Positions 1-7,550 of a DNA stretch of 31,707 bases are shown piece after piece. Source of the stretch: CALBPI01 sp039033995 (GTDB taxonomy: Bacteria; Pseudomonadota; Gammaproteobacteria; Steroidobacterales; Woeseiaceae); assembly GCA_039033995.1 (NCBI GenBank), contig JBCCBP010000041.1, positions 1 to 31,707 of the forward strand. The letters are read 5' to 3'. The stretch's first letter is position 1. Each line of letters opens with the position of its first letter. The notes below the pieces were generated by a model. The model did not search any database, had not been told where the DNA came from, and saw only the letters and a list, made by a program, of their open reading frames with translations. Both the position numbers and the translations under genes were made by a program.

Positions 1-252
1 CGTTCGACCGGTTACCTCCCTGCCCGAACCGACATGCACAGCGAGATCGATCGCAACGACCGGATCGGAGCGATCGACATGAAAGATGACATCCATGCCG
101 TTTTCGAGCGTGAATTTCTCGAATGGCAGCGATAGCGCGTTCGCATCACTGTCATTGGCGGCCGTTTCACCGGTCTCTTGGTTGATGTCCAGATTGCTGC
201 AACCGCAAACCGTGATGACCAGACAGACGGCCACAAAACGCAAATGACGCAT
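1..252 (-). CDS. M16-family zinc peptidase lipoprotein, 5' end only
   Basis: The gene starts at ATG 252 and runs off the left edge of the window, leaving 84 codons. The protein begins MRHLRFVAVCLVITVCGC, a lipoprotein-type signal peptide with the lipidated Cys probably at residue 18. It is therefore likely anchored in the outer membrane or periplasm. Residues 45-80 carry the N-terminal signature of pitrilysin/insulinase-type (M16) peptidases: FTLENGMDVIFHVD, then a hydrophobic strand and HVGSGRE. The HxxEH zinc motif would lie beyond the window, so activity cannot be judged. An AGGA stands seven bases before the ATG. The gene is divergent from the metalloprotease at 827, with a long regulatory gap between them. 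The family call is good; the substrate is unknown. Confidence 0.8.
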   Translation of the reverse strand, partial: MRHLRFVAVCLVITVCGCSNLDINQETGETAANDSDANALSLPFEKFTLENGMDVIFHVDRSDPVVAIDLAVHVGSGREVTGRT

Positions 253-371
253 GAAAAAATCCTGTGTGAGAAAGCGATGAGTGGGAAGTGTGACGGAAAC
301 CGAATCAACGGTGCAAACGCATCGTCTTGACGCGGTTTGGTTTGCTTCTTTATCAAAAACCGATAAGAAAC

Positions 372-390
372 AATGTTATAACATAACATT
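372..390. promoter_or_regulatory. 19-bp perfect palindrome, candidate operator
   Basis: AATGTTAT-AAC-ATAACATT is a perfect inverted repeat with 8-base arms and a 3-base centre. It contains TATAAC on both strands, so it could overlap a -10 element in either direction. Its centre (381) is about 41 bases from the centre of the CRP-like site. This looks like the operator of a dimeric regulator, but no regulator gene lies beside it. Confidence 0.5.
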
Positions 391-414
391 CGTTGCGCGC
401 ATTATGAAAGATGT

Positions 415-430
415 TGTGATTTGCGTCACA
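415..430. promoter_or_regulatory. CRP/Vfr-type binding site
   Basis: TGTGATTTGCGTCACA has both half-sites of the CRP consensus (TGTGA-N6-TCACA) intact. It lies 163 bases upstream of the M16 gene and almost 400 bases upstream of the metalloprotease. That geometry favours control of the M16 gene, with the palindrome at 372-390 lying between the site and that gene. Binding by a CRP/Vfr homologue is inferred from the motif only. Confidence 0.6.
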
Positions 431-826
431 GACCACGAAAAAAAGTTTTCGGCCAGTGTTCCAACCAATGCACATAAGAATCATCAACTTATATTTACGC
501 ACGAAACTTTCGGTTCGACGTTATGTGAAAACGCCTTGATTTGTCAGGGTTTGTCCACCGGTCCGCTTTTACCAAAAACAGCATTCGATGGTACGCTCGA
601 AGGGCGTAAAAACGATAGAAAACGAAAACTAAAACACATCAAAAAAAACCTCATTGAGCGATACGCGCGCACTGATCTAATGCTGCTTGAATCCCATACA
701 ACGATGCTGATCTTCCTTGCATGGATTCAAGGGGCGATCAACGGCACCTGATACGAAAGCGATCCTGCTTTCCATCTCGCCAACCGGTGCGCGCTGGCTT
801 GTTTCAATGCCAAACTGGAGGAGCAC

Positions 827-2932
827 ATGTTGGAGAGAAACCCCAAACTAACTGAGCACAAGCGAGTGAGTTCGCGCGTGCTACTCGCAGCGGTCGCTGC
901 GTTGCCATTTGCGGCAACGGCAGCTAACGCCGCCGAGCTGCTGACGGGCGAAGCGATCACGCCTGATTATGCAGCGATGGAAGCCTCGAAAGTTCGCGCA
1001 CCGAATGCGTTCGTAATGCCGAATTCACCGATCATCCCGGATCCGCGCCTCAGCATGCTGACACCGGGCACCTCGGCGAACGAAGGCTACTGGCAGGCGT
1101 TGAAGCGCGCGAAAGCGCAAACCCGTCTCGATGCAGCAGCCGCCGGCGGCCCTGTCGCCTCCGCTGCGATCGACCCCACCACGACGCCGATCGAGTACAC
1201 CGAAGAAGAAGGTGAAGAAGGCGCGAACGACAGCTTTGACACTGCCGAGCGCATCAAGAAACTGCGGACCGGCAAAAGCCGTAAGAAAAACACCGCGACG
1301 GTGACCGGTTCTCTGGGCGAAGGTCTGATCATTCGCGAGCTGGTTCAGCAGGAAGACGACGGTGCCATTCCTTTGGCACTGCAATCCGGACTGACCGCCG
1401 GCCCAGACGGCATTAGCTTCTCCGGTGTCATTGGTGATGGCCCTGTGCCCGGCGTGGTATCGGATTTCGACATGGTTGCGGTCACGCTGCCCGCAGGCAC
1501 GACGTTTGACGTGTCAGTGGTTACGCCGGAACCTTTCGGCGATCTGGATCCGGTGGTCTCGTTCTATCTGACTGACGGTACGTTGATCTTCCAACAAGAT
1601 GATGGCGGAGACGGCTTTGACACGTTCGTTACGCTGACGGTTGGTGCTAACGATCTTGACCTAGTGTTGGCGATTGGCGGCTTCGGCGCGTTCGAACCGG
1701 CTGACCCATTCGATTCAACGTCGGGTTCAGCAACCGGCCAGATTGGGTCTGAAGGTACCTACGACTTTACACTGCGCGCATTCCCAGTGGGTGCCGGCGG
1801 TGATGTCGATTTCTACACGTTCAAACTCGACAAGGGTGATGTTCTGGGTGCCGCGGCACGTATCGAAGGCAACCCGGTTCTTGAAATCTTCAACATGAAT
1901 GGCGATTTCGAGAAGGGCGTACAAGGCTTCGGTAGCTTTGCGGTTCCAGCGAGTCCACTACCGATCGACGGTAACGGTGCGATCGACTATGTAGCAGAAG
2001 AGAGCGGCACCTATGCGATCGCGTTGAGCGGCGGCTTTGGTCCGTACGAGTTGGATCTCGGTATCTATCGTCCGGGCTTCGAAGAACTCGGTCGCCGCGT
2101 ACAGCTGATCTGGCTGGACTACAACGGCGGCCCTGTCAGCAAAGAGCCTTGGTTCGGATTCCCGCTGGTCACAGATCATTCACCGTTCAGAAGCTTCCTA
2201 CCTGCGTGGGAATTGCCGGACACCGACAATGATGTACGTCGTATCACGAACCGCATCACGGCCGACGTCCGCGACAGCCTTGAAACGGAACTCGAAGATT
2301 CAGAAGAAAACCCGAACTCCGCGGTCGCTGTCATGGCGAACGACGGCACGGGCGTACCGAACTTCTTCGAGCCGCTGGTCGATCAGGGCAGCTTCACGTT
2401 CTTTGGCACAACCTTCGACGTCAGCGTTGTTGAAGTGTCAGGCACGATCGACGAGTCCTTCATCAGCACGATCGGTATCGCATCAACCATCGACCCGGGT
2501 AACTACGAGTCGCAAGATGCGGCACTGGTTCTTCTGGATATCCTGAGTGCTCCGCCGACGCCTGGCGTTAGCGCGAACAACACGTTCTCGCTGAACGACG
2601 TTGTGCTCGCTGAGGGTGTGACGAAGGAAGATCTGGTTGTGACCGCACTGGCTAACGTCATTGCTCACGAGGCCGGACACTATCTCGGTAACTTCCACAC
2701 CGATGGCGTGTTCAGCACCGATCAGAACATCATGGACGAAGGTCCGGGTGGACTGTTCAACCTCGCGGGTATTGGCGCCAGTGGCATCTTCGGTGCAGAA
2801 GATACCGTCGACCTGGCATTCATCGATGATACGTACTCGATCCTGGAAGGCTTCCAGGGCGTTGAGAACACCACGGTGAATACCGCCTATGCGCTGACCT
2901 TCACGAACAAGAAGGAAATCAAGCGCGACTAA
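827..2932 (+). CDS. Secreted metzincin-like zinc metalloprotease with PPC-type domains
   Basis: The start is ATG 827, preceded by GGAGG at 817-821. The 701-residue protein begins with a signal peptide ending near residue 36 (AATAANAAE). Residues about 200-290 and 320-400 look like two bacterial pre-peptidase C-terminal (PPC) beta domains; the second contains DVDFYTFKLDKGD. The catalytic part follows from about residue 425. HEAGHYLGNFH at 614-624 matches HExxHxxGxxH exactly, with zinc ligands His614, His618 and His624 and catalytic Glu615. Met636 in NIMDEG fits the metzincin Met-turn. It is probably an extracellular or surface protease. PPC domains usually sit C-terminal to the peptidase, so the order here is unusual. 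The substrate is unknown. The gene is monocistronic and closed by the terminator at 2987. Confidence 0.82.
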   Translation: MLERNPKLTEHKRVSSRVLLAAVAALPFAATAANAAELLTGEAITPDYAAMEASKVRAPNAFVMPNSPIIPDPRLSMLTPGTSANEGYWQALKRAKAQTRLDAAAAGGPVASAAIDPTTTPIEYTEEEGEEGANDSFDTAERIKKLRTGKSRKKNTATVTGSLGEGLIIRELVQQEDDGAIPLALQSGLTAGPDGISFSGVIGDGPVPGVVSDFDMVAVTLPAGTTFDVSVVTPEPFGDLDPVVSFYLTDGTLIFQQDDGGDGFDTFVTLTVGANDLDLVLAIGGFGAFEPADPFDSTSGSATGQIGSEGTYDFTLRAFPVGAGGDVDFYTFKLDKGDVLGAAARIEGNPVLEIFNMNGDFEKGVQGFGSFAVPASPLPIDGNGAIDYVAEESGTYAIALSGGFGPYELDLGIYRPGFEELGRRVQLIWLDYNGGPVSKEPWFGFPLVTDHSPFRSFLPAWELPDTDNDVRRITNRITADVRDSLETELEDSEENPNSAVAVMANDGTGVPNFFEPLVDQGSFTFFGTTFDVSVVEVSGTIDESFISTIGIASTIDPGNYESQDAALVLLDILSAPPTPGVSANNTFSLNDVVLAEGVTKEDLVVTALANVIAHEAGHYLGNFHTDGVFSTDQNIMDEGPGGLFNLAGIGASGIFGAEDTVDLAFIDDTYSILEGFQGVENTTVNTAYALTFTNKKEIKRD

Positions 2933-2986
2933 GCCTTGGCGGCTGCAGCAGCGATCGTTCGCTGCTACGGCTCAAGGAAACGAGAA

Positions 2987-3017
2987 GACGCCTCCGGCAA
3001 CGGGGGCGTCTTTTTTT
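2987..3017 (+). terminator. Rho-independent terminator after the metalloprotease gene
   Basis: A 9-bp stem (2987-2995 with 3002-3010, one G-T pair) closes a 6-base loop and is followed at once by seven Ts (3011-3017). It lies 54 bases after the stop codon. Confidence 0.92.
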
Positions 3018-3124
3018 GTGCGCTAGATGAGAAGCGGTATCTCCGACGTCCGGGTAGCGATTGGCCAAAGACGGCACTGATCAGGCGCTGTCAGAGATCG
3101 CATGACCTGGCGTGACGTCATACG

Positions 3125-4330
3125 CTAGTGCTTGTCAGTTTGCAGCCGCGATTCCTTGTAGCGCAGCCATCCGCGATACTGCTGACTAAGTGGCGTGGAT
3201 GAGTCCAACGCTTCGAGAATGTCCGGCATCACGCGCAACGCGGCAAGTTCTGGCGCATTCAACAACACGATGACACCGTCTCTGGTTTCTGTGTTGATGC
3301 CCAAAACGGTGAGAACGGAATAGTCGTGGCCTCCGTGCGCAATCAACTGGTTGTCGCCATAGTTGAGGACTTCCCAGCCCAAACCATAGCCTTGCTCCAA
3401 AGGACAGCCATCCACACCCGGCGTGTCGCAGAAAAACAAGGGGCGATCCTTGATCGACTGGACGGTATTGCGATCGGTAGCGAGAGCGGCGCTATAACCG
3501 TCGGCGTTGACCACTGAAATCGCAAACTTAGCCAGACTTTCCACCGTCATGGTCATATTGCGAGAGGTGCTGTACGTCCCATCTTCCGGACACCTGTTCG
3601 AGATGACGAGACAGTGATAACCCCAATCGGTTCGAAACTCGCCCGTATCATTGTCGACACTAAGTGCGACGTTCACAAAATTGTCTTTGCTGTAAGCGAA
3701 CGACGCATCGGTGATACCCATCGGCTCGAAAACCTCCGCCTGCACGAGTTCTGTAAATGACGTGTCCAGTTTCGCCTCAACATAGCGCATCAGATACTCG
3801 AAACCTTCGCCGGAATAACCGAACGCTGTTCCAGGGTCGGCTAAGAACTGAAGCGTACCGTCGGCAGTGCGACTCCGACGACTGGGAAAGCCTGTTGTGT
3901 GAGTCAGTACCATGCGAGGCGTTATCCGGAGTGCCCGCGGATCACTCAGGAGATCGGGATCCACCCAAAGGTCACCCATCGGTTCATCAAGGTTGAGTCG
4001 CCCATCATGAGAAAGGCGCAACACCGTTTCGGTCGACACCACCTTGGTGATCGAACCGGTATCGAATTGCGTTGCCGAGGAGGCAGGCGTGCCTGGAGAC
4101 TGTTCGCCATAGTAGCCGGCCCATGCGAGCGCCCCGTTCTCGATGAGACCGACGCCTGCCGTTTTGACGTTCTGGCCGCTCAAGATTTCTCGGATCCTGG
4201 CATCCAGTGTCGCCCTCTTCTCGGCAGCAGATGGCGCAGTGCGCTCTTGAGACTGACCACTCAGTGCCCAAACACAGCCGAGCACCAGAATAGCAGTCGT
4301 TGAACGGGAATAGAGTCTCGATGTTGGCAT
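3125..4330 (-). CDS. Beta-lactamase-fold serine hydrolase (PF00144 type), exported
   Basis: The start chosen is ATG 4330, giving 401 residues with a clean signal peptide (MPTSRLYSRSTTAILVLGCVWALSG). A TTG 36 bases upstream would add 12 polar residues ahead of the signal peptide and is less likely. The active-site set of class C beta-lactamase/esterase proteins is present: SITK at 93-96 (nucleophile Ser93, Lys96), Tyr172 in YSG, and HGG at 332-334 replacing KTG. Such proteins are D-Ala peptidases, esterases or amidases more often than true beta-lactamases. Cysteines near residues 240-250 and 301-309 may form disulfides. The gene lies 68 bases downstream of the SCO gene on the same strand, so it may be the last gene of that operon. 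Confidence 0.85.
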   Translation of the reverse strand: MPTSRLYSRSTTAILVLGCVWALSGQSQERTAPSAAEKRATLDARIREILSGQNVKTAGVGLIENGALAWAGYYGEQSPGTPASSATQFDTGSITKVVSTETVLRLSHDGRLNLDEPMGDLWVDPDLLSDPRALRITPRMVLTHTTGFPSRRSRTADGTLQFLADPGTAFGYSGEGFEYLMRYVEAKLDTSFTELVQAEVFEPMGITDASFAYSKDNFVNVALSVDNDTGEFRTDWGYHCLVISNRCPEDGTYSTSRNMTMTVESLAKFAISVVNADGYSAALATDRNTVQSIKDRPLFFCDTPGVDGCPLEQGYGLGWEVLNYGDNQLIAHGGHDYSVLTVLGINTETRDGVIVLLNAPELAALRVMPDILEALDSSTPLSQQYRGWLRYKESRLQTDKH

Positions 4331-4398
4331 ACCCTTGACCTGCTTGGATCGGGCCGGTGTTGGCAATTATGTCGACGGCTCAATGACGAGTGCAGTCT

Positions 4399-5127
4399 CT
4401 AAAACGGTTGCGAACGACTGACACCGCCGGACGACACCTGAACGTCTGTCGACATCGGCGACGTAAGTAACACGGCGATATCCGCGACGAGATGCTCGAT
4501 CGCTGTTTCGCTGAGCCCGTTGTAGATGCCACGAATGTGACCACGCCGGTCGATCAGCAACACATTCTCGGAATGCAGGAAATTATCATTTGACTGCGGT
4601 TGACCTAAATCCTCATTCGCGAAGTAGGCGCGCTGCGCAAAGTCGTACAGCGCATCACGGTCACCTCGTAACAGATGCCACTTACCGGGCTGAATGTCGT
4701 TGATGCGCGCGTACGCCTGTAGCACCGCCTCTGTGTCGACCGTCGGTCGAATGGTATGCGTCAGGATCACGACATCATCCTCGTTGGCATAGGCGGTCTG
4801 TACGGCCTGCAGCCGGTCCCGGATCATCGGGCAAATGCCGCTACAGGTAGCAAAGAAGAAGTTAGCTACGTACACCTGCCCTGCGACATCGTCCTGGTTA
4901 ACGATATCGCCGTGCTGGTTCCGGAATTCGAAACCCGGGATACGATGAATGTTCTGGCTCTCTGCTTCTGCAGCCGTCAGCCAAAGCGGTGTGAACGCGG
5001 CATCGGCATAGTAAGGCAAGGCTTCCGTCGCGACGACCGGCGTCGTAATCAGACCGACAGCCACCGCTGCCACAATGGCCGCCTGTTTACAGGCGCGTTG
5101 CGGACGCTGAAACCACTTGTTCGTCAT
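4399..5127 (-). CDS. SCO1/SenC/PrrC-family copper-binding thioredoxin-fold protein
   Basis: The start chosen is ATG 5127, giving 242 residues with an N-terminal signal or anchor segment (residues about 15-34). The copper motif CSGIC is at 95-99 and the third ligand, His185, sits in LHSENVLLID; both are hallmark SCO positions. SCO proteins deliver copper to the CuA site of cytochrome oxidase or act as thiol reductases in the periplasm. No cytochrome oxidase gene is in the window, so another copper or redox role is possible. The first 41 bases overlap the end of the MORN-repeat gene, which suggests translational coupling. The frame stays open upstream to 5325, but that part is shadow of the preceding gene. 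Confidence 0.88.
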   Translation of the reverse strand: MTNKWFQRPQRACKQAAIVAAVAVGLITTPVVATEALPYYADAAFTPLWLTAAEAESQNIHRIPGFEFRNQHGDIVNQDDVAGQVYVANFFFATCSGICPMIRDRLQAVQTAYANEDDVVILTHTIRPTVDTEAVLQAYARINDIQPGKWHLLRGDRDALYDFAQRAYFANEDLGQPQSNDNFLHSENVLLIDRRGHIRGIYNGLSETAIEHLVADIAVLLTSPMSTDVQVSSGGVSRSQPF

Positions 5128-5704
5128 TGAGCTCAATGCAGAGATTGGAGTTTTGTAAACCATATGCCCTCCCGTGGCGGATTTCGAAGTTACTGAACAA
5201 TTTGCCGTTGCGACGCCAGCCAAGCTGCAGACCCTCGGGCTCACCGAGGCGATACTGGCGACGCTTGAAGCGTTCACCACTGCGATACCAGCTCCAGCCA
5301 ATACCGTCCGCCACGCCCGCGACATAGCGCGTACGCGATCGTGGCATAGCGTTTGCCCACCAGGTCTCTGTCAGACCATGTCGCTTGCCTGATGAAAAGC
5401 GAGCGCGAAGCGCGAGGACTCCGTTTGGAAACCAGATGCTGAGCTGCCCGTGGCGCTTTCCTTCCCGAAACTCAGCCCGCTCAGCGATAGTGCCGTCTAC
5501 GAAAGTCCGTGTTGCGACGCCGGTGAACGGTGAGTCGTTGTAGCGTCGCAGGCCCTGACGTCGATCCATCTGGAGGTCTGTCAGCGCGACTACTGGAGAC
5601 GAGACTCGATTTGACCCTATCGACAGTGCCGGTAAGCTGATCAGTACAAGCAAGATGAGCCGCGGCAATACCCTCAGTCGCGCTTGTAGCAACAAGGCCG
5701 GCAT
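5087..5704 (-). CDS. MORN/YwqK-like repeat protein, exported
   Basis: This 205-residue protein has an N-terminal hydrophobic signal segment (residues about 12-30, LPRLILLVLISLPALSIGS). Repeats of about 22-24 residues follow, with the G-x-x-x-x-W/F pattern of MORN-like repeats, for example EGKRHGQLSIWFPNG, SGKRHGLTETWW and LGEPEGLQLGWRRNGK. Many database proteins of this kind are named 'toxin-antitoxin system YwqK family antitoxin'; nothing here supports a toxin-antitoxin role. The start ATG overlaps the stop of the YHYH gene (TGATG), and the 3' end overlaps the SCO gene by 41 bases. The tight packing suggests a common task. A periplasmic scaffold or binding role is an inference. Confidence 0.75.
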   Translation of the reverse strand: MPALLLQARLRVLPRLILLVLISLPALSIGSNRVSSPVVALTDLQMDRRQGLRRYNDSPFTGVATRTFVDGTIAERAEFREGKRHGQLSIWFPNGVLALRARFSSGKRHGLTETWWANAMPRSRTRYVAGVADGIGWSWYRSGERFKRRQYRLGEPEGLQLGWRRNGKLFSNFEIRHGRAYGLQNSNLCIELNDEQVVSASATRL

Positions 5705-6522
5705 CAGTTGGAAACACGGTTCGGCGTTCCCTGATAGTCCTCCGGGAACAACAGGTAGTAAGCGCCAAGATACGGTTCATTCTTGACGTGATAGTGATAC
5801 TCGGACACGCCATTGGAATGCTGCGTCACACCAAAATGCCCGCCGGAGGCATCGAGGTCATCCGGATAGCTGCCCGGCGTGGCATAGCAATAACGGCCGT
5901 ACAGAAAAAACCCATCCGCCATTACGCCGATCAGTGCATCGTCGTTGAAACTGATCGCCTGCGGCTCCAGATGGTAGTGATAGGTGCTCGGTCCGGTATG
6001 CGCACCATTGCGATCAAAGCCGGAAATGACGCCGATATTCAAATCGATGTTAGGCCCTTCCTGATCATTGAATATCGGCACACCACTGACCGCGATGCCT
6101 ACCGGACCCAACGACGTGGATGATGAGGTGGCCGCGAGGCTGGGACTGGTCGGCACGGTCAAGGTAAACAGATTGACGTAGTCTTCGATGTAACCAGGCG
6201 ACATGCGGGATTCATCGGTGATCGCCGGATCCGGCGCGACATAAAAGCCACTGGCATTGTTCGGATTCCAGTAGGGCGAGGTATGATTCGGCCGTCCGGT
6301 TGCTTCCAACGTCACATCATTGCCGTCCAATGCGACCGTCACGTTGCCATCGAACCATAGATAAGCATCGTGCAGCTCACCGGGCACGCCGGCGTCACCC
6401 TGCACGGCACCGCCATCATCGTCGTCGCCTCCGGCCTGAGTGTCGTCATTAACGCTGGTGCTGCCGCCACCGCCGCATGCCACCAGCAAGGCGAGCGGCG
6501 CGATCCACAGCGTTCGTTGCAT
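5704..6522 (-). CDS. YHYH-domain lipoprotein
   Basis: With the start at ATG 6522 the protein has 272 residues and begins with a lipoprotein signal, MQRTLWIAPLALLVAC, lipidated at Cys16. A Gly/Asp-rich linker (17-50) follows. In-frame TTG 6585 and ATG 6573 are alternatives with poorer signals. YHYH occurs twice, at 181-184 and 242-245, which is the defining feature of the YHYH domain (PF14240), a family of unknown function. The paired histidines suggest metal binding, but that is not shown. It is the first gene of the YHYH-MORN-SCO unit. The SCO neighbour makes a copper-linked envelope role reasonable to test. The gene is divergent from the LolA-like gene at 6747. Confidence 0.82.
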   Translation of the reverse strand: MQRTLWIAPLALLVACGGGGSTSVNDDTQAGGDDDDGGAVQGDAGVPGELHDAYLWFDGNVTVALDGNDVTLEATGRPNHTSPYWNPNNASGFYVAPDPAITDESRMSPGYIEDYVNLFTLTVPTSPSLAATSSSTSLGPVGIAVSGVPIFNDQEGPNIDLNIGVISGFDRNGAHTGPSTYHYHLEPQAISFNDDALIGVMADGFFLYGRYCYATPGSYPDDLDASGGHFGVTQHSNGVSEYHYHVKNEPYLGAYYLLFPEDYQGTPNRVSN

Positions 6523-6746
6523 TGTCTTACAAGCGTCCCCAATCACATTGCACCTCTTCGTGTTGTCCCTCATGTCGAGAAACAAGTTACGGGTACAGAG
6601 CTTTAGAACCGTCAGTGCTTTGTAAAGAAACCTGAAGAATTATCGACAACCGACAATCTCGATCCTCGCGGCTAAATCAGACTGAAAAGGACTTCGACAA
6701 CCCGCGAGACAGGAACGCCGCGTGCTGAATCCGGTACCATGGCGGC

Positions 6747-7550
6747 ATGAAACGATGGTTACTACTAGCCGCATTATTGCCGGTTGCGGCGATGGCCGCC
6801 GATGCTGAGATACCTGGCTTTGACCCCGCCAACAGCCCGGCTATCAATGGTCGCGCGATCGCGGTCGAGGCTGCACGACGTGACGACGGCTTTGGCGACT
6901 CGAGCGCCGCAATGACGATGGTTTTGTTCGATGGGCGCGGCAACAGTGTGCAGCGGGCGATGCGCAGTCTAACACTTGAACAGAGCACCGACGGTGATCG
7001 CACGATCCTCTACTTCGAGGATCCCGCCGATGTCCGCGGCACAGCGTTCCTGACCCACAGCCATGCTGAGCGCCCGAACGACCAGTGGCTGTATCTCCCC
7101 GCCTTGCGTCGTGTGAAGCGAATTGCGTCCAATCAACGCAGCGGAGCATTTATGTCGAGCGAATTCTCGTACGAGGATCTCGGCAACGACGAAGTCGACA
7201 AATACACTTACCACTACATTGGCGAGGTTAGTCTCGACGGTGTGCCGTGCTACCACATCGAACGGAAGCCCACCGACAAGTCCGGCTACAGTCGACAGGA
7301 AGTGTGGCTTGACCGCGAGGCGCTGCGACTGCAGCAAGTGCACTACTACGACCGACGCAACGCATTGCTGAAGACGCTTGCGGTCAGCGATTTCACATTG
7401 CATCGCGAGCGTTTTTGGCGGCCCGCTCGTATGCATATGATTAATGTGCAGACGGGCCGAGAGACCGTCCTGACGTGGGAAGACTATGCGTTTGGACAAG
7501 GCTTGAACGCGCGTGAGTTCGAACCCGGTGCGCTCAACGATATTCGTTAG
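6747..7550 (+). CDS. Outer-membrane lipoprotein-sorting (LolA-like) periplasmic protein
   Basis: This 267-residue protein has a signal peptide (MKRWLLLAALLPVAAMA). Its body matches the LolA-like family often annotated 'outer membrane lipoprotein-sorting protein': ILYFEDPADVRGTAFLTHS, then PNDQWLYLPALRRVKRI, the Ser-rich GAFMSSEFSYEDL segment, and a C-terminal TWEDYAFGQGL. These proteins are distinct from the essential LolA. They commonly accompany an RND/MMPL exporter and an outer-membrane protein. Here the outer-membrane partner follows with a 38-base overlap, but no exporter gene is present in the window. Cargo is unknown; lipids or hydrophobic molecules are plausible. Confidence 0.82.
   Translation: MKRWLLLAALLPVAAMAADAEIPGFDPANSPAINGRAIAVEAARRDDGFGDSSAAMTMVLFDGRGNSVQRAMRSLTLEQSTDGDRTILYFEDPADVRGTAFLTHSHAERPNDQWLYLPALRRVKRIASNQRSGAFMSSEFSYEDLGNDEVDKYTYHYIGEVSLDGVPCYHIERKPTDKSGYSRQEVWLDREALRLQQVHYYDRRNALLKTLAVSDFTLHRERFWRPARMHMINVQTGRETVLTWEDYAFGQGLNAREFEPGALNDIR

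Larger units (their letters stand above)
253..826. other. Long AT-rich divergent intergenic region
   Basis: This 574-base gap separates two divergent exported peptidase genes. It is clearly more AT-rich than the flanking genes. It holds the palindrome at 372-390 and the CRP-like site at 415-430; an A-rich tract lies near 620-650. One open frame (GTG 281 to 751, plus) crosses the gap, but it has no convincing ribosome binding site, recognisable domain or signal peptide, and I do not call it a gene. I could not assign -35/-10 pairs with confidence for either flanking gene. Confidence 0.6.

Noticed and set aside
12..389. 125-codon minus-strand frame at the left edge
   Set aside because: It is a shifted frame over the M16 gene, which reads from ATG 252 with signal peptide and family motif.
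281..751. 156-codon plus-strand frame across the long gap
   Set aside because: GTG start without a good ribosome binding site, no domain, and it covers the CRP-like site and palindrome; more likely chance.
4331..4366. TTG start for the serine hydrolase
   Set aside because: It places 12 polar residues before an otherwise complete signal peptide; ATG 4330 is better.
5087..5704. Toxin-antitoxin system suggested by the usual name of YwqK-like proteins
   Set aside because: No toxin-like gene is adjacent, the protein is exported, and its partners are YHYH and SCO proteins.
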